This document shows positions 1 through 11,200 of a stretch of 64,000 bases of DNA, one piece after another (within the stretch, counting starts at the first letter, position 1; every line of letters begins with the position of its first letter). The stretch is from the NCBI GenBank assembly GCA_022419385.1, contig JAJUBI010000008.1, forward strand, positions 1,860,001 through 1,924,000. The letters are read 5' to 3'. The notes beneath the pieces are model-generated. The model made no database searches and was not told where the DNA came from. It saw only the letters and a program-made list of their open reading frames with translations. Source of the DNA: Paraconiothyrium sp. Pb-2020. Lineage: Eukaryota; Ascomycota; Dothideomycetes; Pleosporales; Didymosphaeriaceae. Position numbers and translations under genes: made by a program.

Positions 1-312
1 TTTATGTTCACTGGCCGTGCGTCTTAGGGCATCAACCATTTCCCTGTGCCCTGGTCAATGCTGCACCCTAACGTGAAAAAGGCTTTGCTGAATAGGGAGT
101 GAAGATAGTATCGTAGTCTATATAAACGCTGTATATTAGCACTTGTCCCGCACTCTCTACACTCAAGCGGGCCACCCAAAATTGAGTCGCTCTTCGCAAT
201 CGAAATCGCACACTGCTACTTAGCGAATTGGCCTGAAGAGGCTCGATCGATCTATCAGTGGCCGTCAAGGTGTGTCAATACGGTGTTCGCCTTGTTCAGC
301 ACGCGCGCCAGG
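1..312. other. 5' flank, no gene seen
   Basis: No open frame here has recognisable protein character. The stretch probably holds the promoter and 5' leader of the gene starting at 313, which lies immediately downstream. Confidence 0.4.
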
Positions 313-1183
313 ATGTCAACGCCTGATGGGGACCAAGTAGAGAATGTGTTCCATCGCCTCCCTCTTGAACTGAAGTTCATGATATTCGACCAGCTCCTGT
401 TTAGAGAAGGTCAAGATCTCATCTTCCACGCAGACGCGAAGGACGGCAATCTGGAGATGCTGCAGAAGGTCCACGCGTGGGACGAAGCCGTGTTTGAGGA
501 CGTGATGACCTATTTGATTGGGGATGGCGCCTCCCGTTGCATCTTCTACAGCAACCGTAAGTTCATCCTTGACCCGGCTGCTATAGCCAGTGCTGACTAA
601 GAAACAAACAGGCGAACCGCGCCGTGCTCTCTACCAGTCGCTCCGCCAATTGCCGGATACCTTTCGCCGTAGGATTACACGAGTATGCCTACCCAACTTC
701 ACAATGCGTGGTCGTCCCTACTATGATCTTCGGGACAAGGACGTTCAAACACGAGCTGATCGCACGACGGCTACTGCCGGCGTGTATCTTCTACAGCACT
801 CGTTCCCTAGCATTTGTCAACTCGACATCGAACTGGATCTAGCCGAATTCGTTCTCTCAACTTACGACCATACTAAGCCTGATGGCCAAAGATGCGTTTC
901 GGTTCCTATATCTGGTGTGATACAATGTATCAGCAACTGTGAGTAGATACAGATCTTGGAAAACCCTTGGGATAACATGCTGACGAGACACCCAGTCCCA
1001 AAAATTGGAGAAATGCAGATTAGGGTACGTTGGATTCGCGTACCACATTGCGGTGTAGACGAAGGCATGCACTCGCTTCAAAATCAGCCTCAGAAGCGTA
1101 GGGCATTGGAGGAGGAAGTTCTGGAAGTTCTAAGAGGCAAGATCCCGGCGAGGAGTATCGAGGATACGCATGCATGGCAATGA
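313..1183 (+). CDS. 2EXR/F-box-like domain protein
   Basis: Model join(313..556, 612..938, 996..1183), 252 aa. The start is the first ATG of the open frame. Both introns (55 and 57 bp) begin GTAAGT/GTGAGT, contain a TGCTGAC branch site and end in CAG; splicing keeps one frame across three exons. The N-terminus has the motif FHRLPLELKFMIFDQLLF, the LPxELRxxIF-type helix seen at the start of fungal F-box-like and 2EXR proteins. The rest is a basic helical region without a recognisable domain. These families are large and lineage-expanded in filamentous ascomycetes, and individual functions are mostly unknown; SCF-type ubiquitination cannot be assumed. Three further genes in this window share the motif. 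The family call is moderately sure, the function unknown. Confidence 0.6.
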
Positions 1184-1792
1184 ACGAGTTGAATCAGGAC
1201 CAGCGGCCGACGTATTGCCCAATCTAGGGTGGCATGTCCTGTGAAGTGGCTTTAGCGTATCATCTCAGTCACATGGTGTAGAAAAGTATCCGATATAAAA
1301 GTAATCTTCCGTATACTCTCACTGTTCCTTTCTTTGTTCTTGAATAGCTCATGAAAGGTGACACCTTGTGGTCGGGTCCTGCGTCATGTATGAGTAAGGA
1401 TCTGCACAATACTGCTACATATGTTTCATAGTTCTACCAAAGAATCTTCCTGCAATTCTAGGACTTATATTCGAAAGGTGATACATATACCTGACCAGAG
1501 ACCTCGGGGCCCTCGGGAGGTCAAGCATCACGTGATGCTTTCGTGGCTGAGACAGATGCTGTTCGGCGGACGAGGTAAACAAATAAAGCCTATACGGATA
1601 GAAATCAGATAGTCAATTAAGGCCTAATCGCAATAGGCGGCGGGACGGTATCATTTAAGTTCTATGGAGACGATGAACCGCGAAGCGCAACTATCCCCGG
1701 CCTCGGTGAAACTATCCCCCGCCCAAAAGTTCGACGAGCGCATCAATCAACATCCCCATCCAAACAAGCATTGCACCCGCAACCGACACACA
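1184..1792. other. Intergenic region upstream of mL54
   Basis: No gene is supported. It contains an 18-bp palindrome around CACGTG (1523-1540), with a GACCTC/GAGGTC inverted pair just before it (1500-1505 and 1517-1522). It probably includes the terminator of the preceding gene and the promoter of the mitoribosomal protein gene. Confidence 0.4.
1523..1540. promoter_or_regulatory. 18-bp perfect palindrome centred on an E-box
   Basis: Positions 1523-1540 are self-complementary over all 18 bases, with CACGTG in the middle. CACGTG is the core bound by fungal bHLH regulators (Cbf1/Pho4/SREBP types). It lies 253 bp upstream of the mL54 start codon. Binding is inference. Confidence 0.45.
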
Positions 1793-2554
1793 ATGATCTG
1801 CCGAACCTGCCTCCGCGCAGCCTCTCGCGCACGAATACCACCCCCGTCATTCACGCGCACCTTCTCTTCCGCCCCAACCCTCCGCAACGCGACCCCCGTC
1901 TCCGCCGCAAGCACACCCGCACCCGACAAGCCTCCTCCTCCTCATCGCACACACCTCCAGCAGCCACCTCTACTTCTGCGGCGCAGCCCTTCAGCGAGCC
2001 CATTACCCCCCGCCGCCAAGAAATGCCGCGCCGCCAGCAGAGAAGAAAGCGCCGCTAGTGCGCAGCTCAGTGGCAGCAGGGACGCCCCTCAAGGGTCTAA
2101 ACTTCCTAAAAGACAAACAGGACCCCATTGCGATGGCAGACGAGGAGTACCCAGAGTGGTTGTGGGGGATACTGGAGAGGCAGGAGAAGAAGGGCGAGAG
2201 CGGCGCAGCGGGAGATCTGTTCTGTAAGCCATCCACGTTCTCTGGACCTTCACAGGCCCCTTTCTACGGAGAAGGGGCATACTATGGATCACGGAAGCTA
2301 ATGCTTGAACAGCGAAATCGAAGAAACAGCGTCGTTTGGCTGCGAAGCGCCTGCGCAAGGAACAGCTTGCGAACCCGGGCATGCTTGTTCCGAAGGTGCC
2401 TGTATACGAGCAGACGATCGATCTTCCCTCGGGAGATGGCACGATAGAAGGTGCAGTCCAGGCGGGCGAGGCGAGAGGAGAGTTGACGAAGGCGATGAGA
2501 GATAAGAGAAGGGCGGGGATCAAAGAGAGGAACTTCTTGAAGGCGATGGGTTAG
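1793..2554 (+). CDS. MRPL37: Mitochondrial large-subunit ribosomal protein mL54 (frame disturbed)
   Basis: Component of the mitochondrial 54S/39S large ribosomal subunit. The diagnostic part is the C-terminal two thirds: GTPLKGLNFLKDKQDP, then DEEYPEWLW and, after an 89-bp intron (2224..2312, GTAAGC..ACAG), a basic KKQRRLAAKRLRK stretch and the C-terminus KERNFLKAMG. The N-terminus from the ATG at 1793 (MICRTCLRAASRAR...) has the look of a mitochondrial targeting peptide. The two halves are in different frames. Between about 1920 and 2020 the most protein-like reading moves from the frame of 1793, through a frame giving AAQPFSEPITP, to the frame of the conserved domain. Each step equals one missing base (or two extra) in a C-rich tract. 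Either an unusual intron (for example a weak GTCTCC donor at 1898 with the acceptor before AAGAAAGCG) or one or two indels explain this. Identity is confident; the 5' structure is not. Confidence 0.8.
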
Positions 2555-2863
2555 AGGACTACGCAATATAAATATTGGCATCAAGGTATGTAGGATTAAA
2601 GAGCTTGGACTGCGTACATCGGAATCAAAGGGCTGCGGAGGTTGTACGATGCTGTAAATATTGTACCAGTATAAAGTGGATGCTGAGTGGCATATCTCGT
2701 CATTAACATTACGTGTACAGATGACTTCCCGAGTGCTAAATGCTAAAACAATTTTCCAACCACTCCCCTTCCCCAACCTACAAACCTCAAGAGCAAAACA
2801 TATATACTAAAGAAAGTTACTTCCGCCCCTACCCTCTCCATCAAGCAGATGGCCCATCGGCAC
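2555..2863. other. Convergent intergenic spacer
   Basis: About 310 bp between the converging mL54 gene and the membrane hydrolase gene. It is expected to hold both 3' ends; no coding signal is seen. Confidence 0.4.
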
Positions 2864-4574
2864 TTACTCCTCCATCGTCCCATTGACCTTCCTAGAGGCC
2901 TTGACCAAGTCTTTCAACCTCTTCTCCATGACCGTCCTCCCCTCCAACGTCCTCCACACCTGATGCGGCGCCTTATTAACCACATCCCAACCGACGAGAT
3001 TCTCCGTCAACTTGGTCGAATCCCTCTGCTTCCTCTCCCACTCCCCGTCGCTGCGGCACTTGATCGCGCTGCTGACCACCACCAACGGTGTGTCCGCAGA
3101 CTGGATATTCCTCGCAGATGCAACCTCGTTCTTGCTGAGAGAGTCCGCGACGAGATTCTCTTGTAGTTCAGCCTTGATGAATTTCCCGCCTTGGTATGCG
3201 TTGCGTCCGTATACGCGGTCCTGCCTTGTGCGCCCTTTGAAAATGGCGCCCGCGAGACGGGTTATGCCGAGGGGGGAGATGATGCCCCAGCCCCAGAGGA
3301 TGAAGCCGCGGCTGGGGTTGCCGATGCGGTGGAGGAGGTCTTCGTGCATGGGGTCGATGAGCATGAGACCGGTTACCTGCTTGAGGTGGCGGGAGCTGAA
3401 GATGCGGGACACGATGCTGCCTGTGCCGGCGGACACGATAATCCAGGGGCCTTCTTCGCCGGCTTTGGCGAGTGCTTCTGAGAGGGCGTCGGCGGACATG
3501 CCTGCGCTGTGGGGAGAGGGCGCGTTGTCGGACCAGGCGTAGCCGGGGCGGTCCCAGTAGCAGTAGCGGCTGATGGTGCCGTTCTGCACGGCATTGTAAG
3601 CCCAGTGCTCGAAGTCGTATTCGGAAGGCTCCTCGCCAGCTTCGAGGAGGATAGTGGGGTCGCGGTTGCCGTCAGTGTAGGTCACGTTGCCGATGCAACC
3701 TAGGTGGACGGCATACTTGTCTCCGTCGACGAGGATGCGGTCCCCCTGCATCTTCAGCGTGGCGTCTCGCGCACGGAGGCTCAGGGTGCCGGTCATGAGG
3801 ATGGCGACAATGATGAAAGCGACGGTTAGGATGGTGGCTACAAGGACGGCAAGCCACTCCTTCAGCGTGCGACGGGTCTCCGGGCGTCCGGTAAGACGTT
3901 CTTCTTCCTCTTTCTTGCCCCATGCAACTACTCTGTCTGTGATGATGCACCATATCGCGATGAACACTGCCCAGACAACTGATGCAATACCTACCCAGCC
4001 TTCTTCAAGCCGAATCCTGGGGACTGCCAGAATCAAGATCATGTCGATGACTAGGAAGCCGGCAATTATAGCTGTAGTAATGCGTAGAGCTTTAGCGGGC
4101 GCGATGAAGAAGATGATGGCGACTAAGAGATTTCCAATGGTAAGGCAGGTAAAGGCAAAATCGAAGAAGCCGCTGCCTCGTGAATGCATTCCCGGCGGAC
4201 TTATGAAAATGGAAATGAGGAGGAGTGTCCACCACAAGCATGAGACCATAAGGAACAGTATCGTAAAGTAGCGGAGGAAACGGACAGACCAGAGGTTGTA
4301 CGGCGAGACCTAACGTTCAATCAGCAATCATGAAGTTCCTGGAAAGACGTATACATACCGCTGGGTCATCAGGATCCAGGTAGCCATCTGCGTTTGGAGG
4401 TCGTCGTCCATCGTCGAGCAGTCTCGTCCTCTCGGTAGGCTCATGTCGACTATCATGATTACTTCTCTGTGCCGAACGCACGCTCCTTGTGCTTCGCGAG
4501 GCATCTACCGATGCTGCGTCGGCTTGCGGCGTGGACTCGCCATCATCATCGTGATCTTTCTTCAATCCCCACAT
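2864..4574 (-). CDS. Integral membrane protein with alpha/beta-hydrolase fold
   Basis: Model complement(join(2864..4309, 4359..4574)), 553 aa; one 49-bp intron (GTATGT..TAG), phase 0. A hydrophilic acidic N-terminus (MWGLKKDHDDDG, TRLLDDGR, DPDDPA) leads into SPYNLWSVRFLRY and then about five hydrophobic segments (residues 80-245, including ISPPGMHSRGSGFFDF). A luminal or matrix-side domain follows with alpha/beta-hydrolase landmarks: LLEAGEEPSEYDFEHW near 293, YCYWDRPGYAWSDNAPSP near 321-338, and a nucleophile-elbow-like SAGTGS at 365-370. This architecture matches a conserved ascomycete family often named 'mitochondrial integral membrane protein'; that localisation is family annotation, not visible here. 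The usual Ser of GxSxG is missing, so hydrolase activity is doubtful. It is divergent from PPE1 across a 571-bp gap. Confidence 0.75.
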
Positions 4575-5145
4575 CTCGAGTACTGCAAAAGCTCAAAGAG
4601 CTCCGGTCCCAGTCACGGTGCTTCCTCACACCGAAAGAATGGTCTTCAGGAGAGCGATATGAAAGACGAAGTAAAGAGAAGGGCCAAACAGGTTATACGG
4701 CAGCAAAGATAACCGTCGCGCGCTTCGAGAATGGCGTCGGCGGCGACGCGGTCTGGAGCTCGAATGGCGCTAGGGAACGGATCGACGTCATGGTTCTCGA
4801 GTGCGGTTAACCAGGGCTGTCAACTACGCGGCTAGTGCGCATCATGGGGTGTTGATGTCTAGGTCCGCGGCTGCTGCCTCGCGAATCTCACCATACTCTT
4901 GTGTATCAGGATCAATATAATACCCTGAAGAGGATCTGGATTTTCTGAAGGATTGCTTCTCAAACAATCAACGTGAGTGACGCAAGATGCATCCCTCGCT
5001 TACCCTGGCGCCCGCCCGAACCCTGCAGACCCCCACCTCGCATACCAGCAATCTATCGATCTCACAATGCCATCCTCAATTGACACCGATCACACGTGAG
5101 ACAAGCTTTCCCAGCTGACACCCCGCCATTCCCACAACACACAGC
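4575..5145. promoter_or_regulatory. Divergent promoter region (membrane hydrolase / PPE1)
   Basis: 571 bp between two start codons pointing away from each other, so both promoters must lie here. I see no clear TATA box or repeated site and no supportable gene. Confidence 0.4.
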
Positions 5146-6332
5146 ATGTCCGACCTCGCGCGCTCCTTCGCAAAAACAAAACTATCCTCCCTCCCTCCAC
5201 CCGAACCCCTCGCCGAAGAAACCCCCGATGTCTACGAAGATGACAGCTCCTCCGCAAGCTCCATGAGCTCCACCGGCACAGTCATACCCACGAATAGTCA
5301 ACGACCTGCACCCGTGCTACATTGGTCAGATTACTTCGCGCAAGAGTTTTACCTAGAGAGACCTGCCTCGCCGACAGGCTCACATGCGAAGTTCCACGTC
5401 TACCTCAGCCCGCCTGCGACGCCGAAAGCAAATCTCCTAGTGCTGCACCATGGCGCGGGAAGCTCGGCGCTGAGCTTCGCATTGATGGCGAAGGAGGTTA
5501 GGAAAATGATGCCGGAGATTGGGATATTGGCAGTCGAGGCGAGAGAGCATGGCAGCGTAGTGTGGGACGCAGATGGACACGTCGACAACGATTTGTCTGT
5601 GGATGTGCTCGGACAAGACCTCGTCGATATGATATACCTCACACAGAGCAAGATGGGTTGGGTAGAACTGCCCACGGTGGTACTCATCGGACACAGTCTG
5701 GGCGGGGCCGTAGTCACGCATGTTGCGAACAAGGGTTTGCTGGGCAACAAGCTGCTGGGATATGCGGTGCTAGATGTGGTTGAGGGGAGCGCGATGGAGG
5801 CGCTGAAACATATGCAGAGTTATTTGGCGAGTCGGCCGAAGACGTTTCCTAGTTTGCCAGCGGCGATTGAATGGCATATACGGTCAAGAACACTACGGAA
5901 TCCGCAGTCGGCGAGAGCGAGTGTTCCTAGCCTACTGCTGCAAACTCCGGACGGGAAGTGGGCGTGGAGGACAGAGCTGCGAAGTACAGAGGCATACTGG
6001 GAGAACTGGTTCAATGGCATGAGTGCGAAGTTTCTCGGTGGCAAGGGCGCGAAGCTGCTGGTACTTGCGGGAACGGACAGGCTGGATAAGGAACTTATGA
6101 TCGGGCAGATGCAAGGTAAGTTCTGCTGAATTTATATCTTGCTGCGGTATCCTAACACATTCCAGGCAAATTCCAGCTGCAAGTGTTCCCGGCAGCCGGT
6201 CACTTCCTTCAAGAGGATCTCCCTGAGAAGACGGCTGAAGTGGTGGTCGAGTTCGTCAAGCGCAACGATCGTAGTTCGCTAATACTACCGCCCAAGGTAT
6301 CAGACCTCCTCGCACAAGGCAAGAAAGTGTGA
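5146..6332 (+). CDS. PPE1: Protein phosphatase methylesterase 1
   Basis: Model join(5146..6115, 6166..6332), 378 aa. The enzyme removes the methyl ester from the C-terminal leucine of the PP2A catalytic subunit, controlling assembly of PP2A holoenzymes. It shows the alpha/beta-hydrolase pattern of this family: an oxyanion-loop motif HHGAGSS at 101-107, EAREHG at 131-136, the nucleophile motif GHSLGG with Ser184, and the catalytic His336 in AGHFLQED encoded by exon 2. Family-typical text includes LHWSDYFAQEFYL near 58-70. The 50-bp intron (GTAAGT..CCAG) is needed to bring in the catalytic His. The Ser-rich stretch at 34-42 lies outside the fold. Length matches fungal PME-1 proteins (about 370-420 aa). 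Confident identification. Confidence 0.93.
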
Positions 6333-6587
6333 GCGGCGCTTGTCAGACGCCTCTCTTCCTCCCCTCGCTGGGCCATCACCGTCAGATACCCCCCTAGGGA
6401 TATTTGGAAAGAGGTGCCTGATTGATCCCCCAGCTTCGAGCTTTTCATAAAGTCTATCGTGCTGCAGATGGAAGCTAACTGCATCTACCACGTCGGACGT
6501 TATGAGTGAATCACATACGCCGATGTGTTCCCAGGGAACCTGTGGGTATTGAATCGCGATTAGAGCGAGATAGCCACATTCCCGAGA

Positions 6588-7740
6588 TCATGCTTCGGTC
6601 GCTTCACCATCGACGTTGGCGGCCGAATCTCCTTCGCCTTTGGGCTTGTGTTTCCGTCTCCTCTTACGAGGCCCAGCGCCCTCACCATCTGCTGCAGGGG
6701 CGTCATCTGGCCCTGCTGTTGGTCGCGGTTGCTTCGATTCGGTAGACTTCGGTTTGATAGCACTGGCCGGCGTATCTTTCTTGGCCTTCTTCATACTGAG
6801 CGGATTGGGCTCTTTCGGCCCCTTGCGCTTCTTCTTTTTCTGTGGTCGAGCTTCTTCCGTAGCTTGGTCCTCAGCATTGTCATCGTCAGCACCCTCTTCA
6901 TCGTCGCGCTTCCGCTTGGGTGGTTGGGCGGGGTTGCGCTGGCCCTTTAGTCCCTGGCGGAATTTGCTCTTTTCCTCTCGATCGCGTTGCTCTTCGGAGG
7001 CAGTGTTCATAGGCTGCCGTACGAAGTCAGTGCTTGTCGCAGAGAATGGTGTGGGTACTTTGGTTGCTTCTCAGCTAGAGGGAAAGGCATTTTCCTTGTG
7101 CCTTAAGCACCCGAAGAAGAGGCATTGCCTTCGCTCTGTAGAGAACACATTTGCTGTACCCGGGAAATCCACTTACTTCCATGATCATAACGGATCTCTC
7201 GAGGTAAATCAGGGGTACACCAGGAATAGTGCGTAGCTGTCCCTCCGTAAGATAGGTATTGGGAATGTGGGGAGGTGGGTACTTACGTGTGACCGTACCT
7301 TCCGATCCTGTGAGGCAACGCAGAGTCTATGTTTATTCGTATTATTGCCCTTCGGGTCGATAACGCTTGAGATACAGTCCAGGGCAGAGAGTGGTTCATC
7401 AAGTTCGTGATGTCCACACCGGCGCCGTTCCAGGTTTTCCTTGCTCCATGATATGAGATTGTCATTCTGGTCTTGTCAATCAAAATCCCCACATGTCGGG
7501 ATAGGGTATAAATACCTTATTTTCCGAGTTGTACAGCGCTCTCATGCAGCATTGCGTAATCATAGGTTTGATTGCACCTTGAAGACAACCTTGGAGCCGT
7601 TCGAGTAGTTGAATCTTCCCCCGCCAGCAGTCTTCGAGGATTTGGTGGTCGACCAGTACCTGGTATGGATTGCGGAAGCCAAAGGTCACTTCATATTGGT
7701 GCATGAGCTTCCGGTATGCTTTGGCGCGTTTGAGCTTCAT
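6588..7740 (-). CDS. UTP23: rRNA-processing protein UTP23
   Basis: Model complement(join(6588..7013, 7177..7236, 7287..7466, 7516..7740)), 296 aa. UTP23 is a nucleolar PIN-domain protein of the small-subunit processome that acts on snR30-dependent 18S rRNA maturation. Exon 1 carries the family start (MKLKRAKAYRKLMHQYEVTF, then NPYQVLVDHQILED and MITQCCMRAL). Exon 2 has the zinc-binding region RRRCGHHEL and the short HRLCVASQD stretch, exon 3 has IPGVPLIYLERSVMIME, and exon 4 a Lys/Arg/Glu-rich nucleolar tail with KGPKEPNPLSMKKAKK. Introns are 49, 50 and 163 bp; the last is long for this window. All junctions are phase 0 with good GTAAGT or GTATTT donors. It is divergent from the DUF726 gene at 8250. 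The call is confident because four exons in order match one family. Confidence 0.92.
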
Positions 7741-8249
7741 CTTGCCGTACTACGCGGTCATACACGGAGGGTTTCTCGAAGGACTCTGCCGCAGAGGTTT
7801 TGTTCTCGTAGGTGTTGTCGAGACACCGCCTTGGTGCGCCGGGGACGCTGCGTACTAGGGATGACGATGATATTGTGTGCGTTCGTTCTCGTACGATGTA
7901 TCGAGGGCTCCCGGGGTGTCTGGACCTTCTCACGTGTTGCGCGTGGCTATCGGAAGGATTGCGCGTGGAGTAGAGAGGAATGTTCGTTTGCAGGAAGTCG
8001 GCCAACTTTTTTGGCGGGACCGTTCGGCGCTAGTGCGGGTCGCGGAACTAAGCATTCGTCAAAGGCCCCACAGGTGCCGCATCCAGGACGGGCAGTGCCT
8101 ACAGAGACCGAAAACATGTTCGAAGGGGGTTCCGCTGACTGTGCTGAAACATAATTAGTCCCCGCGCTCTCGAGCGAAGCGAACGTGCGGCCCCGACTCC
8201 TTGACATCGCCGAGCGAGGTCTCTCGAATGCGTGCGACACAGCGACACA
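7741..8249. promoter_or_regulatory. Divergent promoter region (UTP23 / DUF726 gene)
   Basis: 509 bp between two divergent starts. Open frames here overlap on both strands and show no conserved protein character; no defined site was recognised. Confidence 0.4.
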
Positions 8250-11200
8250 ATGCCACCCGTGAACGCAGAAGACACTCCTACCTCCGACGACAAGCAACAG
8301 CCAGACAGCGCACCGCAGACGAACCCAGCTAAGGCTGAGCCGAAGCCTGAAGTCGAATACGACGACTTTGGGCTGCCCATCAAGAAACCGCGGGCACGGA
8401 CGCCGTTGCCCGAGAGCGAGGAAGACGAAACAGATCAGAAGGAGGATTTAAAGGATGCAGCTTCTAGAGCGGCGTCTACGGGGCAACTTGCCCAGCATGA
8501 GAAGGAGGACCTGAAGCCTGCGCCGGCAGAGAAAGGGAACGTGGAGGAGCTCAAGACCGAAACCAAGCCGGATGTTGCGGGCAACAGCGGGCATGTCGAA
8601 GCGGAGCCAGCAAAGGCAGAAGCCACCCAGAACGGCGAGCAGGCCTCGAGTGGACATGCACGTACGCTCTCCACCAAGTCTGTGGGAGACAAGCGCAGCA
8701 GTGTTGCTCATGGACACAACCCGGCGGGCATATCCGAATACTCGCATATGCAGGCCGCCCCAAGAGCGTCAGAAGAAGTCAAAGAAGACGAAGATGGCGG
8801 ATGGCAGACCATGCCCGCGTACGCGCACTACGACATGTACGACGACGACAACAGGCTTATTGCCAAGGAAAATGCGGAGGAGCTCGAGGACATGCATGGC
8901 TACGGCAATGTTGGCGGTGCTGCCAAGGGCTACACCCGCGTTATAATGGATGACGATGTCGAGTCAGTAACAAGCATGGACGACAACACAGCGTATCTCT
9001 TCAAAGAAAGAAGCACAATGCTGAACGATGAAGATGAGGCTGCTCGTGACCCGCTCGCTCAGATGCAAACCACCAAGAGCCTTTTGACCGAGGGGCAGCG
9101 CATCGCCTACGTTGGTCTGGTCCGGTTAGCCATCGTAGACACGGCCAAGCGCTTCACCAAGCTCGAGCGCAATAGGAACACTAAGAAAATTCTTGATATG
9201 GCACAAGAAACTACCCAGATGTGGTCGCAGAAAATGATGGTCCGGCTATACACACACATGGAAGTCAACGAGTCTGAGCAGATGATGATCGAGCAGCTGT
9301 CGGAGCATGGTGTGGTGTCTGCTGACTTGATCCCAGCCCTGATGCAGAACGCTCGCGTGAAGAACCCAGCTGCCGAAACCGATTCCGTGAAGGATGTCGA
9401 CTCAGCTAGACCATCTACATCTTCGCCTCGTCTAGGTTCTGCATCGGAGAAGGGCAAGTCGACATCAAGTCTCGACCTTGAAGACGACGACTACATGAAC
9501 AGCCCTCCGCCGCCACCATACGCAAATCATTCCGGAGATGACCTACCGGCGGTGCGGACGCCCTCGCAGTTACCCACAACATCAAGTTTGGATATCGACC
9601 TTCGCTGGACTATTCTCTGCGATTTGTTTTTGGTTCTCATTGCTGACTCTGTGTACGATGCACGGTCAAGACAATTGCTAGAGACCGTCGGCAAGTATCT
9701 CAGCGTGGACTGGCTCGAAATATGTCGATTTGAGAAACGGGTTACCGAAGCGCTTGAGATGGAAGAAGAAGCCAACAAAGAGAACTGGAACGAGGACGAG
9801 CATATGGAAAGCCGCCGAAAAAAGGCGCGCAATAGGCGTCTGGCTCTCATGGGCCTTGCAACAGTTGGTGGCAGTCTTGTCATTGGCCTTTCAGCCGGCT
9901 TACTCGCTCCACTTCTTGGTGCTGGTCTTGCAGCTGGATTCACAACGATCGGTGTTGCCGGCACTGGAGGTTTTCTCGCCGGCGCAGGGGGAGCTGCTAT
10001 CGTTACAACTACCGGCGTGGTTACGGGCGGTACAATCGGTGTAAGAGCCGCAAACAGACGGACGGGTTCAGTTAAGACTTTTGAGTACCGCCCGCTTCAT
10101 AACAACAAACGGGTCAACCTCATCGTCACAGTAGCTGGTTGGATGAATGGCAAGCTCGATGATGTTCGTTTGCCTTTCAGTACCGTCGATCCCATCATGG
10201 GAGATATCTACTCGGTTCATTGGGAGCCCGAAATGCTTCGAAGCATGGGTGACACCATCAACATTCTAGCTACGGAGGTGAGTGTGGCGAAAGAGCTTCA
10301 AGACGACAACTAAATTTTGCCTAGGCTCTCACTCAAGGTCTACAACAAGTTCTTGGTGCTACAATTTTAGGTGCTCTCATGTCCGCGCTAACACTACCTC
10401 TTGCTTTGACAAAGCTATCCTACCTTATTGATAATCCTTGGGCTGTCTCTCAAGCCCGCGCAGACATGGCTGGTCTTATTCTTGCGGATTCACTCATCGA
10501 CCGCAATCTCGGGGCGCGTCCTATCACACTCGTCGGCTTCTCGCTGGGTGCCAGGGTCATTTTCGCTTGCTTGAAAGAGCTTGCCAATCGAGGAGCTGTG
10601 GGTCTCGTTCAGAATGCGTACTTGTTTGGAACGCCGGTGGTGGCCAAGAAAGAAGAATACACCAAAGTGCGGGCTATCGTGCCTGGGCGATTTGTCAACG
10701 GTTATGCAAACAACGATTGGATTCTTGGTAAGAGTAAGATTGGCGATGACATTGCGGTCTCTAACCGAAATTTAGGATATCTGTTCCGAGCCACCAGTGG
10801 AGGCATCATGCAAGTTGCTGGCCTCGCCAAAGTAGACGTCCCTGGTGTGGAAAACTTCGACGTCACTGAATTCGTACACGGTCATATGGCCTACCGAGCG
10901 TCCATGCCTAGGCTTCTCCGCGAAGTCGGCTGGCAAGTCGAAAGCGATGAATTTACCGAGATCGAAGACCCGGACCCCGAAAACCACGAGAAGCGTCAAC
11001 GGGAGCTCATCAGCGAGATCGAGGAAGCCCGAAAAGAGCTGGGCAAGAAGGAGGAAAAGAAGGGTTTCAGTTTCTGGCGGAAGAAAAAGGTGCAGAAGAA
11101 AGACTGGGAGGTCTATGACGAGAAATCGCAGAACGCAGTTGTCAAGGACCAGGATCCGGCGAAGCTGGCTGAGAACCCGGTCATGTTCGACATCGATGCT

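Noticed and set aside
864..882. Short stretch recalling part of a 5S rRNA gene
   Set aside because: Only a few bases match and they lie inside an exon; none of the remaining 5S sequence is present.
3687..4271. 194-codon plus-strand open frame
   Set aside because: Antisense shadow of the membrane hydrolase; the reverse strand has transmembrane and fold motifs.
6209..6491. Two minus-strand frames overlapping the PPE1 3' end
   Set aside because: They overlap the second PPE1 exon, which carries the catalytic His, and have no protein-like pattern.
6616..7236. 206-codon plus-strand open frame
   Set aside because: It lies antisense to UTP23 exons 3-4 and mirrors their Lys/Glu-rich codons; the minus strand gives a recognisable protein.
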